From Candidatus Pantoea persica (lineage in GTDB: Bacteria; Pseudomonadota; Gammaproteobacteria; Enterobacterales; Enterobacteriaceae), in the NCBI RefSeq assembly GCF_013753875.1, contig NZ_SMDS01000022.1, forward strand, positions 62,001 through 126,000: 64,000 nucleotides of DNA. The letters are read 5' to 3'. The position numbers and the translations under genes are program-made. Below the pieces are notes generated by a model. It ran no database searches. It saw only the letters and a program-made list of their open reading frames with translations, and was not told the DNA's origin. Shown one piece after another: positions 55,089 through 63,696 of this stretch; position 1 is the stretch's first letter; every line of letters starts with the position of its first letter.

Positions 55089-55786
55089 ATGAACGCTCAA
55101 CGTTTTGCTCGTATCCAGGAGATGCTGGCGCTGCGCCAGCACGATCTCACCGTCTGCATAGAACAGGTGCACAAGCCGCATAACGTCTCGGCGGTGATCC
55201 GCACTGCCGACGCGGTGGGCATTCACGAAGTGCACGCCGTCTGGCCCAGCGAACGCATGCGCACCACAATTTCCGCCTCTGCCGGCAGCAACAGCTGGGT
55301 GCAGATGAAAACCCATCGCAACATCGCCGAGGCGGTGACTGACCTGAAAGATCGCGGCATGCAGGTGCTGGCGACCAATCTGTCGGCCAAAGCGGTCGAC
55401 TTTTGCGAAATCGACTATACCCTGCCGACCTGCATTCTGATGGGCCAGGAGAAGACCGGCATCACCGCCGAAGCGCTGGCGCTGGCCGATCGCGATATCA
55501 TTATCCCGGTGGTAGCATGGTACAGTCGCTGAACGTCTCTGTCGCCTCCGCGCTGATCCTCTATGAAGCGCAGCGCCAGCGGCAGAACGCCGGCCTCTAT
55601 CAGCGTCAGCACAGCCTGCTGGATGAAGCGGATTATCAGCGTCTGCTGTTCGAAGGCGGCTACCCGGTGCTGGCGCGCATCGCGAAGCAGAAAGGATTGC
55701 CCTGTCCGCATATCAACGCTCAGGGCAAAGTGGAAGCCGACGCTGACTGGTGGGCCACGATGCAGGCCACAGGGAAAAAGAAATGA
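55089..55786 (+). pseudogene. trmH: tRNA (guanosine-18-2'-O)-methyltransferase TrmH, single frameshift
   Basis: TrmH is the SPOUT enzyme that makes Gm18 in the tRNA D-loop. The frame reads MNAQRFARIQEMLALRQHDL, EQVHKPHNVSAVIRTADAVG, GSNSWVQMKTHRNI and CILMGQEKTGITAEALALAD to DIIIPVV. A single G is missing near 55515 (VVGMVQ becomes VAWYSR then TGA). In the next frame QSLNVSVASALILYEAQRQR continues to WWATMQATGKKK with the normal stop. Only one base separates this from a working gene, so it is a very recent loss or a sequence error. The deleted-frame part is the SAM-binding knot. Confidence 0.85.
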
Positions 55787-57861
55787 AAGGCCTTCTGCTG
55801 GATGCCATTCCGCTCAGTACCCTAACCGGCGTCAGCGCCAGCCAGGCGGCGAAAATGGCCAAACTCGGCCTGCACACCATTCAGGATCTGCTTCTTCACC
55901 TTCCCCTGCGCTACGAAGATCGCACTCAGCTTTACGCCATCAACGATCTGCTGCCCGGCATCTGGGCGACGGTCGAGGGCGAGGTATTGCAGTCCGACGT
56001 CACCTTCGGCCGCCGTCGCATGCTGGTGTGCCAGATTAGCGACGGCAGCGGCATCCTGACCATGCGCTTCTTCAACTTCAACGCCGGTATGAAGAACAGC
56101 CTCGCGCCGGGCCGCCACGTCACCGCCTACGGCGAGATCAAGCGTGGCCAGCGCGGCGCGGAAATCATCCATCCCGAATATCGCGTCCAGGGCGAGCAAA
56201 GCCCGGTTACGCTGGAAGAGACCTTAACACCGGTCTATCCCACTACCGAAGGCATCCGTCAGGCGACGCTGCGCAGCCTCACCGATCAGGCGCTGACGCT
56301 GCTGGAGAGCGTGCCAATCACCGAACTGCTGCCGCAGGAGCTGGCGCAGGGGTTGATTAGCCTGCCGGACGCGCTGCGCACCCTGCACCGCCCGCCGCCC
56401 GATCTGCGCCTGAGCGAGCTGGAGACGGGCTGTCATCCGGCGCAGCGCCGACTGATTCTGGAAGAGCTGCTGGCGCACAATCTCAGCATGCTGGCGGTGC
56501 GCGCCGGCGCGCAGCGCTATTACGCGCTGCCGATGCAGCCGCGCCATACGCTGAGCGACCAGCTGCTGGCGGCGCTGCCCTTCTCTCCCACCAATGCGCA
56601 GCAGCGCGTGGTGCAGGAGATTGAGCGCGACCTGGCCAACGACTTTCCGATGATGCGCCTGGTCCAAGGCGACGTCGGATCCGGCAAAACCCTGGTGGCG
56701 GCGCTGGCGGCGCTTAACGTTATTGAGCACGGCAAGCAGGTGGCGCTGATGGCCCCCACCGAACTGCTGGCGGAGCAGCACACCAGCAACTTCCGCAGCT
56801 GGTTCGCGCCGCTTGGCATCGAAGTCGGCTGGCTGGCTGGCAAGCAGAAAGGCAAGGCGCGTCAGGCGCAGCAGGAGGCGATCGCCAGCGGTCAGGTGGC
56901 GATGGTGGTCGGCACCCACGCGCTGTTCCAAGAGCAGGTGCAGTTCAACGGGCTGGCGCTGGTGATCATTGACGAACAGCACCGCTTCGGTGTGCATCAG
57001 CGGCTGGCGCTGTGGGAGAAAGGCGAAGAGCAGGGCTTCCATCCGCACCAGCTGATAATGACCGCCACGCCGATCCCGCGCACGCTGGCGATGACCGCCT
57101 ACGCCAATCTCGATACCTCGACCATTGACGAGCTGCCGCCGGGCCGTACGCCGGTCACCACCGTCGCCATTCCCGACAGCCGCCGCAAGGAGATTATCGC
57201 GCGCGTGCAGCACGCCTGTCAGGAAGGGCGTCAGGCCTACTGGGTCTGCACCCTGATTGAAGAGTCGGAGCTGCTGGAGGCGCAGGCGGCGGAAGCGAGC
57301 TGGGAGGCGCTGAAAGCGGCGCTGCCTGGGCTGAATATCGGCCTGGTGCACGGGCGCATGAAGCCCGCCGAGAAGCAGGCGGTGATGGCGTCGTTCAAAG
57401 CCAACGAGATCCAGCTGCTGGCGGCGACCACGGTGATTGAAGTCGGCGTCGACGTGCCCAACGCCAGCCTGATGATTATCGAAAACCCCGAACGCCTCGG
57501 CCTGGCGCAGCTGCACCAGCTGCGCGGTCGCGTCGGCCGAGGCGCGGTAGCCTCGCACTGCGTGCTGCTCTACAAGGCGCCAATGAGCAAAACCGCGCAG
57601 CGTCGTCTGCAGGTGCTGCGTGACAGCAACGACGGCTTTGTTATCGCCCAGCACGACCTGGAGATCCGCGGTCCCGGCGAGCTGCTGGGCACGCGCCAGA
57701 CCGGCAACGCCGAGTTTAAAGTCGCAGACCTGCTGCGCGATCAGGCGATGGTGCCGGAAGTGCAGCGTGTGGCGCGCCATATCCACCAGCACTATCCTGA
57801 GCAGGCGAAGGCGCTGATTGAGCGCTGGCTGCCGGAAACCGCGCGCTATACCAACGTCTGA
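55783..57861 (+). CDS. recG: ATP-dependent DNA helicase RecG
   Basis: RecG reverses stalled forks and branch-migrates recombination intermediates. The 692-residue protein has an N-terminal wedge/OB domain (LLLHLPLRYEDRTQLYAIND), Walker A GDVGSGKT at 296-303, the DEQH box at 397-400, TATPIPRTLAMTAYANLDTS, and the superfamily-2 motifs VGLVHGRMKPAEKQAVM and QLHQLRGRVGRGAVASHCVL with the TRG-like C terminus. The ATG overlaps the trmH stop (ATGA). It is intact. The Mu-like remnant begins about 40 bp after its stop. Confidence 0.97.
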   Translation: MKGLLLDAIPLSTLTGVSASQAAKMAKLGLHTIQDLLLHLPLRYEDRTQLYAINDLLPGIWATVEGEVLQSDVTFGRRRMLVCQISDGSGILTMRFFNFNAGMKNSLAPGRHVTAYGEIKRGQRGAEIIHPEYRVQGEQSPVTLEETLTPVYPTTEGIRQATLRSLTDQALTLLESVPITELLPQELAQGLISLPDALRTLHRPPPDLRLSELETGCHPAQRRLILEELLAHNLSMLAVRAGAQRYYALPMQPRHTLSDQLLAALPFSPTNAQQRVVQEIERDLANDFPMMRLVQGDVGSGKTLVAALAALNVIEHGKQVALMAPTELLAEQHTSNFRSWFAPLGIEVGWLAGKQKGKARQAQQEAIASGQVAMVVGTHALFQEQVQFNGLALVIIDEQHRFGVHQRLALWEKGEEQGFHPHQLIMTATPIPRTLAMTAYANLDTSTIDELPPGRTPVTTVAIPDSRRKEIIARVQHACQEGRQAYWVCTLIEESELLEAQAAEASWEALKAALPGLNIGLVHGRMKPAEKQAVMASFKANEIQLLAATTVIEVGVDVPNASLMIIENPERLGLAQLHQLRGRVGRGAVASHCVLLYKAPMSKTAQRRLQVLRDSNDGFVIAQHDLEIRGPGELLGTRQTGNAEFKVADLLRDQAMVPEVQRVARHIHQHYPEQAKALIERWLPETARYTNV

Positions 57862-57910
57862 TCCTCCCGCTTTCTCCCGCCAGCCTGCCCGCGCGGTGCG
57901 CTTATATAGA

Positions 57911-58055
57911 GAAGTAATTTATTTGATACTTGTGGGAATATCCGGGAATTGGCGGGAACTCATGGGATTTCTTGAGGTTAGAAGTGATTTTCTGATTTGA
58001 TACCAATGCTTAAAAAATAAACAATTGTTCGCCTAGAAGTAAAATATTTGATACC
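57911..58055 (+). repeat. Three direct repeats at the prophage left end
   Basis: Three copies lie in the same orientation at 57911-57930, 57981-58004 and 58036-58055. Each begins GAAGT and ends ATTTGATAC(C/T), with an AT-rich variable middle (the second copy has 4 extra bases). In Mu the transposase binds three sites (L1-L3) spread over about 170 bp at the left end, so these are the best candidates for transposase-binding sites; repressor operators are an alternative. Confidence 0.7.
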
Positions 58056-58123
58056 ACTACAAGCAAGCTTTAATGTCCTTTAAATTGCATTTACAAAAAA
58101 TTTTAACTGGGCCAATTCCTATT

Positions 58124-58450
58124 TCAGGCTCTGGCCCGGATGTTAGTATCAGAGTGGTCTACTTCTGAAATGGTTTCTCTGGTACTGATTTCAATTTTGG
58201 ATAAAATCTCTCTAAATTGTTTTTCTGATATGGACTCCATCCTCAAAGCAGCTCGTTTTTTATCTTCTGTTAGCTCAAGAAGTGCTTGGTTTTCAGGATT
58301 AAGCAGGTAGAGGATTGTCTCTACCCCTTTACGAGCTAGCATAGCTGTCAGTTGTACCCGCTCTTCTTGAGTTAAAAATGATAGCATCTCCACCAATGAA
58401 TCACGACAATCAATATTTTCTGGTTTTTTTTGGTGTTTCATCATTTCCAA
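58124..58450 (-). CDS. Prophage protein of unknown function (108 residues)
   Basis: This intact frame reads MEMMKHQKKPENIDCRDSLV then EMLSFLTQEERVQLTAMLAR, ending DTNIRARA. It overlaps the end of the upstream regulator gene by about 40 bp, so translation is coupled; ATG codons at 58444 and 58441 are alternative starts. It is helical and charged, with no membrane segment, and I recognise no family. In a Mu-like left end a gene in this place, between the repressor and the terminal repeats, could modulate repression. That is inference from position only. Confidence 0.6.
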   Translation of the reverse strand: MEMMKHQKKPENIDCRDSLVEMLSFLTQEERVQLTAMLARKGVETILYLLNPENQALLELTEDKKRAALRMESISEKQFREILSKIEISTRETISEVDHSDTNIRARA

Positions 58451-58685
58451 ACTTAAGCCATTCTAGAGTAACGCCCTCACTTTCCGCGATTCGAGAAAGA
58501 AGGTTTTCACGTGGCATTGGTGGATTTGCCTCCTTCTTATAATAAGTATTGAGTGTATTGATGTTTATTCCCCAAGCCCTAGCCGCCGCCCTTCTAGAAG
58601 GGTACTTTCTTGCTAGCTGGGCAATTCTATCAATGACAGGTTCTTTATCAGGTGCACGAAAAACACCAACTTGTTCTTTTTTCAT
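58410..58685 (-). CDS. Putative prophage repressor (HTH, 91 residues)
   Basis: The protein starts MKKEQVGVFRAPDKEPVIDR and has a helix-turn-helix-like segment at about 30-60 (SRRAAARAWGININTLNTYY), then LLSRIAESEGVTLEWLKFGN. Position and orientation are those of the Mu c repressor. It is shorter than typical c (about 196 residues) and has no protease-like domain. The ATG at 58685 has AGGA 9 bases upstream; an in-frame ATG 54 bp upstream would add a hydrophobic leader without support. The frame is intact although ner and A are broken. Confidence 0.65.
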   Translation of the reverse strand: MKKEQVGVFRAPDKEPVIDRIAQLARKYPSRRAAARAWGININTLNTYYKKEANPPMPRENLLSRIAESEGVTLEWLKFGNDETPKKTRKY

Positions 58686-58776
58686 AAGCAGTTCCTTTCT
58701 GTAAAAAAAAAGCAAAAAAATATAGTTATAAATAACCAAAAATACCTTGATTTGGTTTTTTTTGGTGATTTATATT

Positions 58777-58817
58777 TTACCCGTATAGATAACCATCTGA
58801 TTACCCATACGGATAAC
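58777..58817. promoter_or_regulatory. Operator-like 17-bp direct repeat between repressor and ner
   Basis: TTACCCGTATAGATAAC at 58777-58793 and TTACCCATACGGATAAC at 58801-58817 match at 14 of 17 positions and are spaced 24 bp start to start. They lie 17 bp before the ner start in the divergent control region, where repressor and Ner bind in Mu-like phages. Confidence 0.65.
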
Positions 58818-58833
58818 TTTTTAGGATAGACGA

Positions 58834-59085
58834 ATGATGAGTAGAAAAGAAGACGTGTGTGCGGATTAGCACCCTGAAATCATTAAAGCGGAGATCCATA
58901 AGTTGGGGCTGTCGTTTCGCTTACTGTCCTTGCAAGCCGGCTACAGCAAGGATTCGCTCAAAACGGTTTTACGGACTCCTTATAAAACCTATCAGAAGAT
59001 TATTGGTGAGGCGCTAGGGGTCGAACCTGAAACCATTTGGCCCAGCCGTTACAAGATTAAAAGTTACATACGTAAGGCATCATAA
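58834..59085 (+). pseudogene. ner: Ner/Nlp-family prophage regulator with an amber codon
   Basis: The frame starts MMSRKEDVCAD, then TAG (58867-58869), and continues HPEIIKAEIHKLGLSFRLLS, LQAGYSKDSLKTVLRTPYKT, IIGEALGVEPETIWPSRYK. Ner proteins have D-W-H-P at this place, so TAG replaces the Trp codon. The rest of the winged DNA-binding domain and the IWPSRY signature are intact. Ner in Mu shuts down early transcription and the repressor promoter. A downstream ATG at 58903 would give a 60-residue product lacking the first helix. Confidence 0.85.
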
Positions 59086-59087
59086 TT

Positions 59088-59400
59088 ATGTTTGTTGTTG
59101 CTAAAGAACATTATTGGCGTAATGGGTCTCCCTAAAACTACTAAAGGCATTAGAGAGATATTGGCGCGTTTAACGAAAAATACGCCTGCTCTGGTACGTA
59201 AACGTCCCGTCACCAAGGCTTACGAATACCACATTGATTGTTTGCCCATTGAAGCTCAATGCGCGATCCGTGAGCGGCATCTTCAACAACTGATGATCTC
59301 TGCACCGGTGGATGATGCCGGCAAACAACCCACCGTATCAAAGGTCAGCACCGATCCTGAAAAGCTTGGCAAGCTGGACGTTTACCGTCGTTGCCCGGCA
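59088..59400 (+). pseudogene. Mu-like transposase A, 5' fragment
   Basis: The start MFVVAKE shifts frame near 59110 to IIGVMGLPKTTKGIREILA, then VRKRPVTKAYEYHIDCLPIE and AQCAIRERHLQQLM. This matches the N-terminal DNA-binding domain of MuA (compare GLPKTSAGV and the YNANSLPVEARAAL-type motif). The transposase similarity ends around 59330, and the sequence joins pstS near 59401. The catalytic DDE domain is absent. It begins 2 bp after ner. Confidence 0.8.
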
Positions 59401-59574
59401 ATTGTTGATTTTGCTACCGGTGGCTTGCTGATATTCTGCTGCCCACTTGGCATAAACCGGCGCCAGGAAAGTACCGCCCGCGCCCGTCAAATCTGTGGCT
59501 GCAAAGGCACATACCGCACTTACGGCGAGAGTGGCGGTAAGGATTCGCGCTACGGTGCTACACATCAGTGTCAT
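59401..59574 (-). pseudogene. pstS: Phosphate-binding protein PstS, 5' fragment
   Basis: A strong ribosome-binding site (GGAGGG) precedes MTLMCSTVARILTATLAVSA with a signal peptide cleaved near AFAA, then LTGAGGTFLAPVYAKWAAEY and ATGSKIN. This is PstS up to about residue 55 of some 345. At 59401 the sequence changes to the prophage fragment. The rest of pstS and pstCAB-phoU, which follow in relatives, are not in the window. It lies downstream of glmS in the same orientation, as in E. coli. Confidence 0.9.
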
Positions 59575-59650
59575 GTTCCCTCCAGGGGAGTTTATCTCAG
59601 GCTTGAAGCCGTTATAGTTGGAGTCAGTGATTGCTGCAGGAGGGAAAATA

Positions 59651-59700
59651 GGACAGTTTGATGACAGTGAAATGTACGAAATATGGCATTTATATGACAA
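59651..59700 (-). promoter_or_regulatory. Two Pho boxes upstream of the pstS fragment
   Basis: On the minus strand CTGTCATCAAACTGTCC (59651-59667) matches the PhoB consensus CTGTCATAWAWCTGTCA, and TTGTCATATAAATGCCA (59684-59700) is a second weaker copy 33 bp upstream. E. coli pstS also has tandem Pho boxes. The promoter region is therefore preserved although the gene is truncated. Confidence 0.8.
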
Positions 59701-59704
59701 TTCG

Positions 59705-59741
59705 CAAAAAGTAAACGGGCCCTTTTCAGGGCCCGCTTTTT
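59705..59741 (-). terminator. Terminator after glmS
   Basis: A 7-bp stem CGGGCCC / GGGCCCG with a 6-base loop (59716-59735) lies 6 bp beyond the glmS stop, followed on the minus strand by TTTACTTTTT. It can also act on the plus strand, where TTTTTT follows directly. Confidence 0.85.
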
Positions 59742-61570
59742 TACTCTACGGTGACGGACTTCGCCAGATTTCGCGGCTGATCCACGTCGGTGCCTTTAAT
59801 CAGCGCAACGTGATAGGAAAGCAGCTGCAGCGGCACGGTGTAGAAAATTGGCGCGATAACCTCTTCTACATGCGGCAGCGAAATGATCTTCATACCGTCG
59901 CTGTCGCTGAAGCCGGCGTCCTGATCGGCGAACACGTACAGCAAGCCGCCGCGCGCGCGCACCTCTTCAATATTCGACTTCAGCTTTTCCAGCAGCTCGT
60001 TATTGGGCGCCACTACGATAACCGGCATATCGGCGTCAATCAGCGCCAGCGGGCCGTGCTTCAGCTCGCCCGCGGCGTAGGCTTCCGCATGGATATAGGA
60101 GATCTCTTTCAGCTTGAGCGCCCCCTCCATGGCGATCGGATACTGATCTCCGCGGCCGAGGAACAGCGCGTGCTGCTTGTCGGAGAAATCTTCCGCCAGC
60201 AGCTCGATGTGCTTGTCCTGCGACAGCATCTGCTCGATGCGGCTCGGCAGCGCCTGCAGGCCGGGTACGATCGTGTGCTCTACCTCCGCCGACATGCCGC
60301 GCAGGCGGCCCAGCTTCGACACCAGCATCAGCAGCACGGTAAGCTGCGTGGTGAAGGCTTTGGTCGAAGCGACGCCGATTTCGGTGCCCGCTTTGGTCAT
60401 CAGCGCTAGGTCGGACTCGCGCACCAGAGACGAGCCGGCCACGTTGCAGATCGCCAGCGAGCCTAGGTAGTCCAGCTCTTTGGACAGACGCAACGCCGCC
60501 AGCGTATCAGCGGTTTCGCCCGACTGAGACAGGGTGATCAGCAGACTGTTTTTGCGTACCGCCGATTTGCGGTAACGGAACTCAGAGGCGATCTCCACGT
60601 CACAGGGAATATTCGCCAGCGATTCGAACCAGTAGCGCGCCACCATGCCAGAGTTATAAGAGGTGCCGCAGGCGATGATCTGGATATGCTCTACTTGGCT
60701 CAGCAGCGCTTCGGCGTGCGGCCCTAGCTCGCTGAGATCGACCTCGCCGTGGCTGAAACGCCCCGTCAGGGTGTTTTTGATCGCCATCGGCTGCTCATAA
60801 ATCTCTTTCTGCATATAGTGGCGATAGATGCCTTTGTCGCCCGCGTCGTACTGCACGCTGGATTCGATTTCAGGACGGCTGACCTTGTGGCCGGCGCGAT
60901 CGACGATGGTGACGTCGCGACGGCTGACCTCGGCGATATCGCCTTCTTCCAGATAGATGAAGCGACGTGTCACCGGCAGCAGCGCCAGCTGGTCGGAGGC
61001 GATAAAGTTCTCGCCGACGCCGCGTCCGATCACCAGCGGGCTGCCTGAACGCGCCGCCACCAGCAGCGACGGATCGCGGCTGTCCATGATCACCATGCCG
61101 TAGGCGCCGCGCAGCTGTGGGATCACGCGTAGCACTACGTTGCGCAGCGTGCCACCCTGTTTCTGTTCCCTGTGCACCAGATGCGCCACCACTTCGGTGT
61201 CGGTTTCAGAAGCGAAGCGATAGCCGCGCGCCATCAGCGCTTCGCGCAGCGGCTCATGGTTTTCGATAATGCCGTTGTGCACCACGATGATCTGCTCGGA
61301 GACGTGCGGGTGCGCGTTGGCTTCCGACGGCTCGCCGTGGGTTGCCCAGCGCGTATGCGCGATACCGGTGCCGCCAATCAGCGGCTGCTGCTCGGCGGCC
61401 TCCGCCAGCATCTGCACTTTGCCGACGCGGCGCAGACGCGTCACGTGACCCTGACGATCGACCACGGCCAGACCGGCCGAATCATACCCGCGATACTCAA
61501 GACGACACAGACCTTCCAGCAGAATCTCTGCGATATCGCGTTGTGCTACTGCACCTACAATTCCACACAT
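59741..61570 (-). CDS. glmS: Glutamine-fructose-6-phosphate aminotransferase
   Basis: GlmS makes glucosamine 6-phosphate, the entry to peptidoglycan and LPS amino sugars. The 609-residue length equals E. coli GlmS. The mature N-terminal Cys ([20 protein letters not shown]) is the glutaminase nucleophile; [16 protein letters not shown] and GNIIGE-type residues follow. Two SIS domains ([51 protein letters not shown]) bind the sugar, and the C terminus ends LAKSVTVE. The ATG at 61570 is chosen because it exposes Cys1. It is intact. Confidence 0.97.
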   Translation of the reverse strand: MCGIVGAVAQRDIAEILLEGLCRLEYRGYDSAGLAVVDRQGHVTRLRRVGKVQMLAEAAEQQPLIGGTGIAHTRWATHGEPSEANAHPHVSEQIIVVHNGIIENHEPLREALMARGYRFASETDTEVVAHLVHREQKQGGTLRNVVLRVIPQLRGAYGMVIMDSRDPSLLVAARSGSPLVIGRGVGENFIASDQLALLPVTRRFIYLEEGDIAEVSRRDVTIVDRAGHKVSRPEIESSVQYDAGDKGIYRHYMQKEIYEQPMAIKNTLTGRFSHGEVDLSELGPHAEALLSQVEHIQIIACGTSYNSGMVARYWFESLANIPCDVEIASEFRYRKSAVRKNSLLITLSQSGETADTLAALRLSKELDYLGSLAICNVAGSSLVRESDLALMTKAGTEIGVASTKAFTTQLTVLLMLVSKLGRLRGMSAEVEHTIVPGLQALPSRIEQMLSQDKHIELLAEDFSDKQHALFLGRGDQYPIAMEGALKLKEISYIHAEAYAAGELKHGPLALIDADMPVIVVAPNNELLEKLKSNIEEVRARGGLLYVFADQDAGFSDSDGMKIISLPHVEEVIAPIFYTVPLQLLSYHVALIKGTDVDQPRNLAKSVTVE

Positions 61571-61722
61571 AAACGTTATTCCTGACCTGATGGTTTTAGG
61601 CCATCTTTCGTTGTCATACGACCTGATATCCGGCATTGCCGGGCTCTCCGAGCCTTGTAGAGAGTGGGGATTATTATTGTATTACTGCTGCGGCCAGGGC
61701 AGGGCAGGGCTGGCCGTTAAAA

Positions 61723-63093
61723 TCACTTTTTCTTCGCCGGACGCTGCCAGTCCGCTTTGCTGTTCTGTTCTTTGCGGTTGTAGACCAGCGCCGCCTCGGT
61801 GACATCTTTCATGACCGTGGTGCCCGCCGCAATGGTGGCACCCGCCGCCACGCTCACCGGCGCCACCAGCTGGGTGTCGGAGCCGACAAAGACGTTGTCG
61901 CCGATAATGGTTTTTGATTTGTTCGCGCCGTCGTAGTTGCAGGTAATGGTGCCCGCACCGATATTGACGTTGGCGCCGATCTCCGCGTCGCCGAGGTAGC
62001 TCAGGTGGCCCGCCTTGGAGCCTTTGCCCAGCCTCGCCTTTTTCATCTCGACGAAGTTACCGACGTGCGCGGCCTGCGCCAGTTCGCTGCCGGGACGCAG
62101 GTGCGCGAAAGGTCCCACGGTGCAGTCGGCGGCGAGGTTGGCATCCTCGATCACCGAACAGGAGCTGATTTCACAGTTATCGCCGATGGCGCTGTTTTTG
62201 ATGATGCAGCCCGCGCCGATTTTGACGCCGTTACCCAGCGTGACTTCGCCTTCGATAATCACGTTAGCATCGATGTCGACGTCGCGGCCGTGCGTCAGCG
62301 TGCCGCGCAGGTCGAAGCGTGCCGGATCGCGCAGCATAACGCCCGCCAGCAGCAGTTTTTCCGCCTGTTCGCGTTGATAAACCCGCTCCAGCGTCGCCAG
62401 CTGAAGGCGGTTGTTGACGCCGTCGGTTTCGCTGGCGCGCGTAGGATGCACCGCGTTGATCTGGTGGCCTTCCTGGTGCGCCAGCGCGATAATATCGGTG
62501 ATGTAATACTCGCCCTGCGCGTTGTTGTTGGTGAGCTGCGCCAACCAGAGCTTCAGATCGCCGCCGTTGGCCACCAGAATGCCGGTGTTGATTTCCGCGA
62601 TCGTCAGCTGCTCCGGCGTAGCGTCTTTCTGCTCGATAATGCCAACGATGTTGCCGTTTTCGCGCACGATGCGGCCATAGCCGCTGGGATCGTCCAGCAC
62701 CACCGTCAGCAGGCCGATGCCGCCCGCCGGCTTCGCGTCGCACAGGCGCTGCAGCGTCGCCTGAGCGATCAGCGGCACGTCGCCATAGAGTATCAGGATG
62801 TCTTCATCATCAGCGAATGCGGGCGCGGCCTGCTGCACGGCATGGCCGGTGCCTAGCTGCTCCGCCTGCAGCACCCAGTTAAGCGACGGCTCACTCAGCA
62901 CAGTCTTGAGCCTGTCGCCTCCGTGGCCGTAAACCAGATGAATGCGCTGCGCGCCGAGGCCGATTGAGGCGTCGATCACGTGCTGGACCATGGGCTTGCC
63001 TGCAAGCGTGTGCAGGACTTTGGGCAGATCGGAATACATACGGGTGCCCTTTCCGGCAGCAAGGATCACCACGCTCATAGAGCTGTTAGACAT
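61723..63093 (-). CDS. glmU: Bifunctional GlmU uridyltransferase/acetyltransferase
   Basis: GlmU acetylates glucosamine 1-phosphate and makes UDP-GlcNAc. The 456-residue product has the pyrophosphorylase loop LAAGKGTRM (11-19), [32 protein letters not shown] and [13 protein letters not shown] left-handed beta-helix acetyltransferase domain follows ([52 protein letters not shown]). The start at 63093 has CAGGA about 7 bases ahead; an ATG two codons upstream is possible. It lies upstream of glmS, as in the glmUS operon. It is intact. Confidence 0.97.
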   Translation of the reverse strand: MSNSSMSVVILAAGKGTRMYSDLPKVLHTLAGKPMVQHVIDASIGLGAQRIHLVYGHGGDRLKTVLSEPSLNWVLQAEQLGTGHAVQQAAPAFADDEDILILYGDVPLIAQATLQRLCDAKPAGGIGLLTVVLDDPSGYGRIVRENGNIVGIIEQKDATPEQLTIAEINTGILVANGGDLKLWLAQLTNNNAQGEYYITDIIALAHQEGHQINAVHPTRASETDGVNNRLQLATLERVYQREQAEKLLLAGVMLRDPARFDLRGTLTHGRDVDIDANVIIEGEVTLGNGVKIGAGCIIKNSAIGDNCEISSCSVIEDANLAADCTVGPFAHLRPGSELAQAAHVGNFVEMKKARLGKGSKAGHLSYLGDAEIGANVNIGAGTITCNYDGANKSKTIIGDNVFVGSDTQLVAPVSVAAGATIAAGTTVMKDVTEAALVYNRKEQNSKADWQRPAKKK

Positions 63094-63202
63094 AATCATC
63101 CTGACAGATTTTTTGACATGCGAAAGTTAAACGATTTACCCCTGAGATTACTACATTTTTCTCAGGTCGAAATTAGGCGCGCGCCGCGATTATGGCGGGG
63201 AT

Positions 63203-63233
63203 AAAAAAATGCCAGCCCAATGGGCTGGCATTT
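63203..63233 (-). terminator. Strong terminator after the atp operon
   Basis: An 11-bp perfect stem AAATGCCAGCCC / GGGCTGGCATTT with a 3-base loop is followed on the minus strand by a T run (TTTTTTT). It lies 20 bp beyond the atpC stop and separates atp from glmU. Confidence 0.92.
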
Positions 63234-63252
63234 CGTAATGCATAAAGCCTGA

Positions 63253-63672
63253 TTACATCGCTTTTTTGGTCAGCTCGATCACGCGCAGTTTAGCAATGGC
63301 TTTCGCCAGCTCCGCAGAGGCCTGAGCATAGTCCACGTCGCCGTGGCTGCTGTTCATATGCGCTTCTACTTTGAGTTTCGCTTCCAGAGCGCGCGCCTCG
63401 TCCAAGTCGGTACCGCGGATAGCGGTATCGGCCAGAACGGTGGTGCTGCCCGGCTGCACTTCCAGCACGCCGCCAGAGAGGTAGATATACTCCTCTTCGC
63501 CGTGCTGCTTCACGATACGGATCATTCCAGGCTTGATGGCAGTCAGCAGCGGCGTGTGGCCCGGGAAGATTCCCAGCTCACCTTCACTGCCTGACACCTG
63601 AATCTTCTGCACCAGGCCAGAGAAAAGCTGCTTCTCCGCGCTGACGACGTCCAGGTGATAAGTCATAGCCAT
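63253..63672 (-). CDS. atpC: ATP synthase F1 epsilon subunit
   Basis: The epsilon subunit links the central stalk to the c-ring and inhibits ATP hydrolysis. The 139-residue product matches E. coli AtpC along its length: [60 protein letters not shown] and the C-terminal helices with [20 protein letters not shown]. It is the last gene of the atp operon, 24 bp after atpD. It is intact. Confidence 0.98.
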   Translation of the reverse strand: MAMTYHLDVVSAEKQLFSGLVQKIQVSGSEGELGIFPGHTPLLTAIKPGMIRIVKQHGEEEYIYLSGGVLEVQPGSTTVLADTAIRGTDLDEARALEAKLKVEAHMNSSHGDVDYAQASAELAKAIAKLRVIELTKKAM

Positions 63673-63696
63673 ATCTGTCCTCCCGGGAAACCGTTA

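Larger units (their letters stand above)
57898..59400 (+). mobile_element. Left-end remnant of a Mu-like transposable prophage
   Basis: Base composition drops abruptly near 57900. The order is terminal repeats, two leftward regulatory genes, a divergent operator-like region, a rightward ner and a rightward transposase A start, which is exactly the left-end plan of phage Mu (attL, c, ner, A). The left boundary is placed at a TG at 57897-57898 but is uncertain; the right boundary is where pstS sequence begins. Everything from the middle of A to the right end (the B, late and structural genes) is missing. No target duplication can be checked because the right end is absent. Confidence 0.75.

Noticed and set aside
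55505..55530. Programmed frameshifting in trmH
   Set aside because: No slippery heptamer or stimulatory structure is visible, and relatives encode TrmH in one frame; one lost G is simpler.
57862..58055. CRISPR-like reading of the ATTTGATACC repeats
   Set aside because: There are only three copies with unequal spacing and variable internal length; the context is a transposable-phage end.
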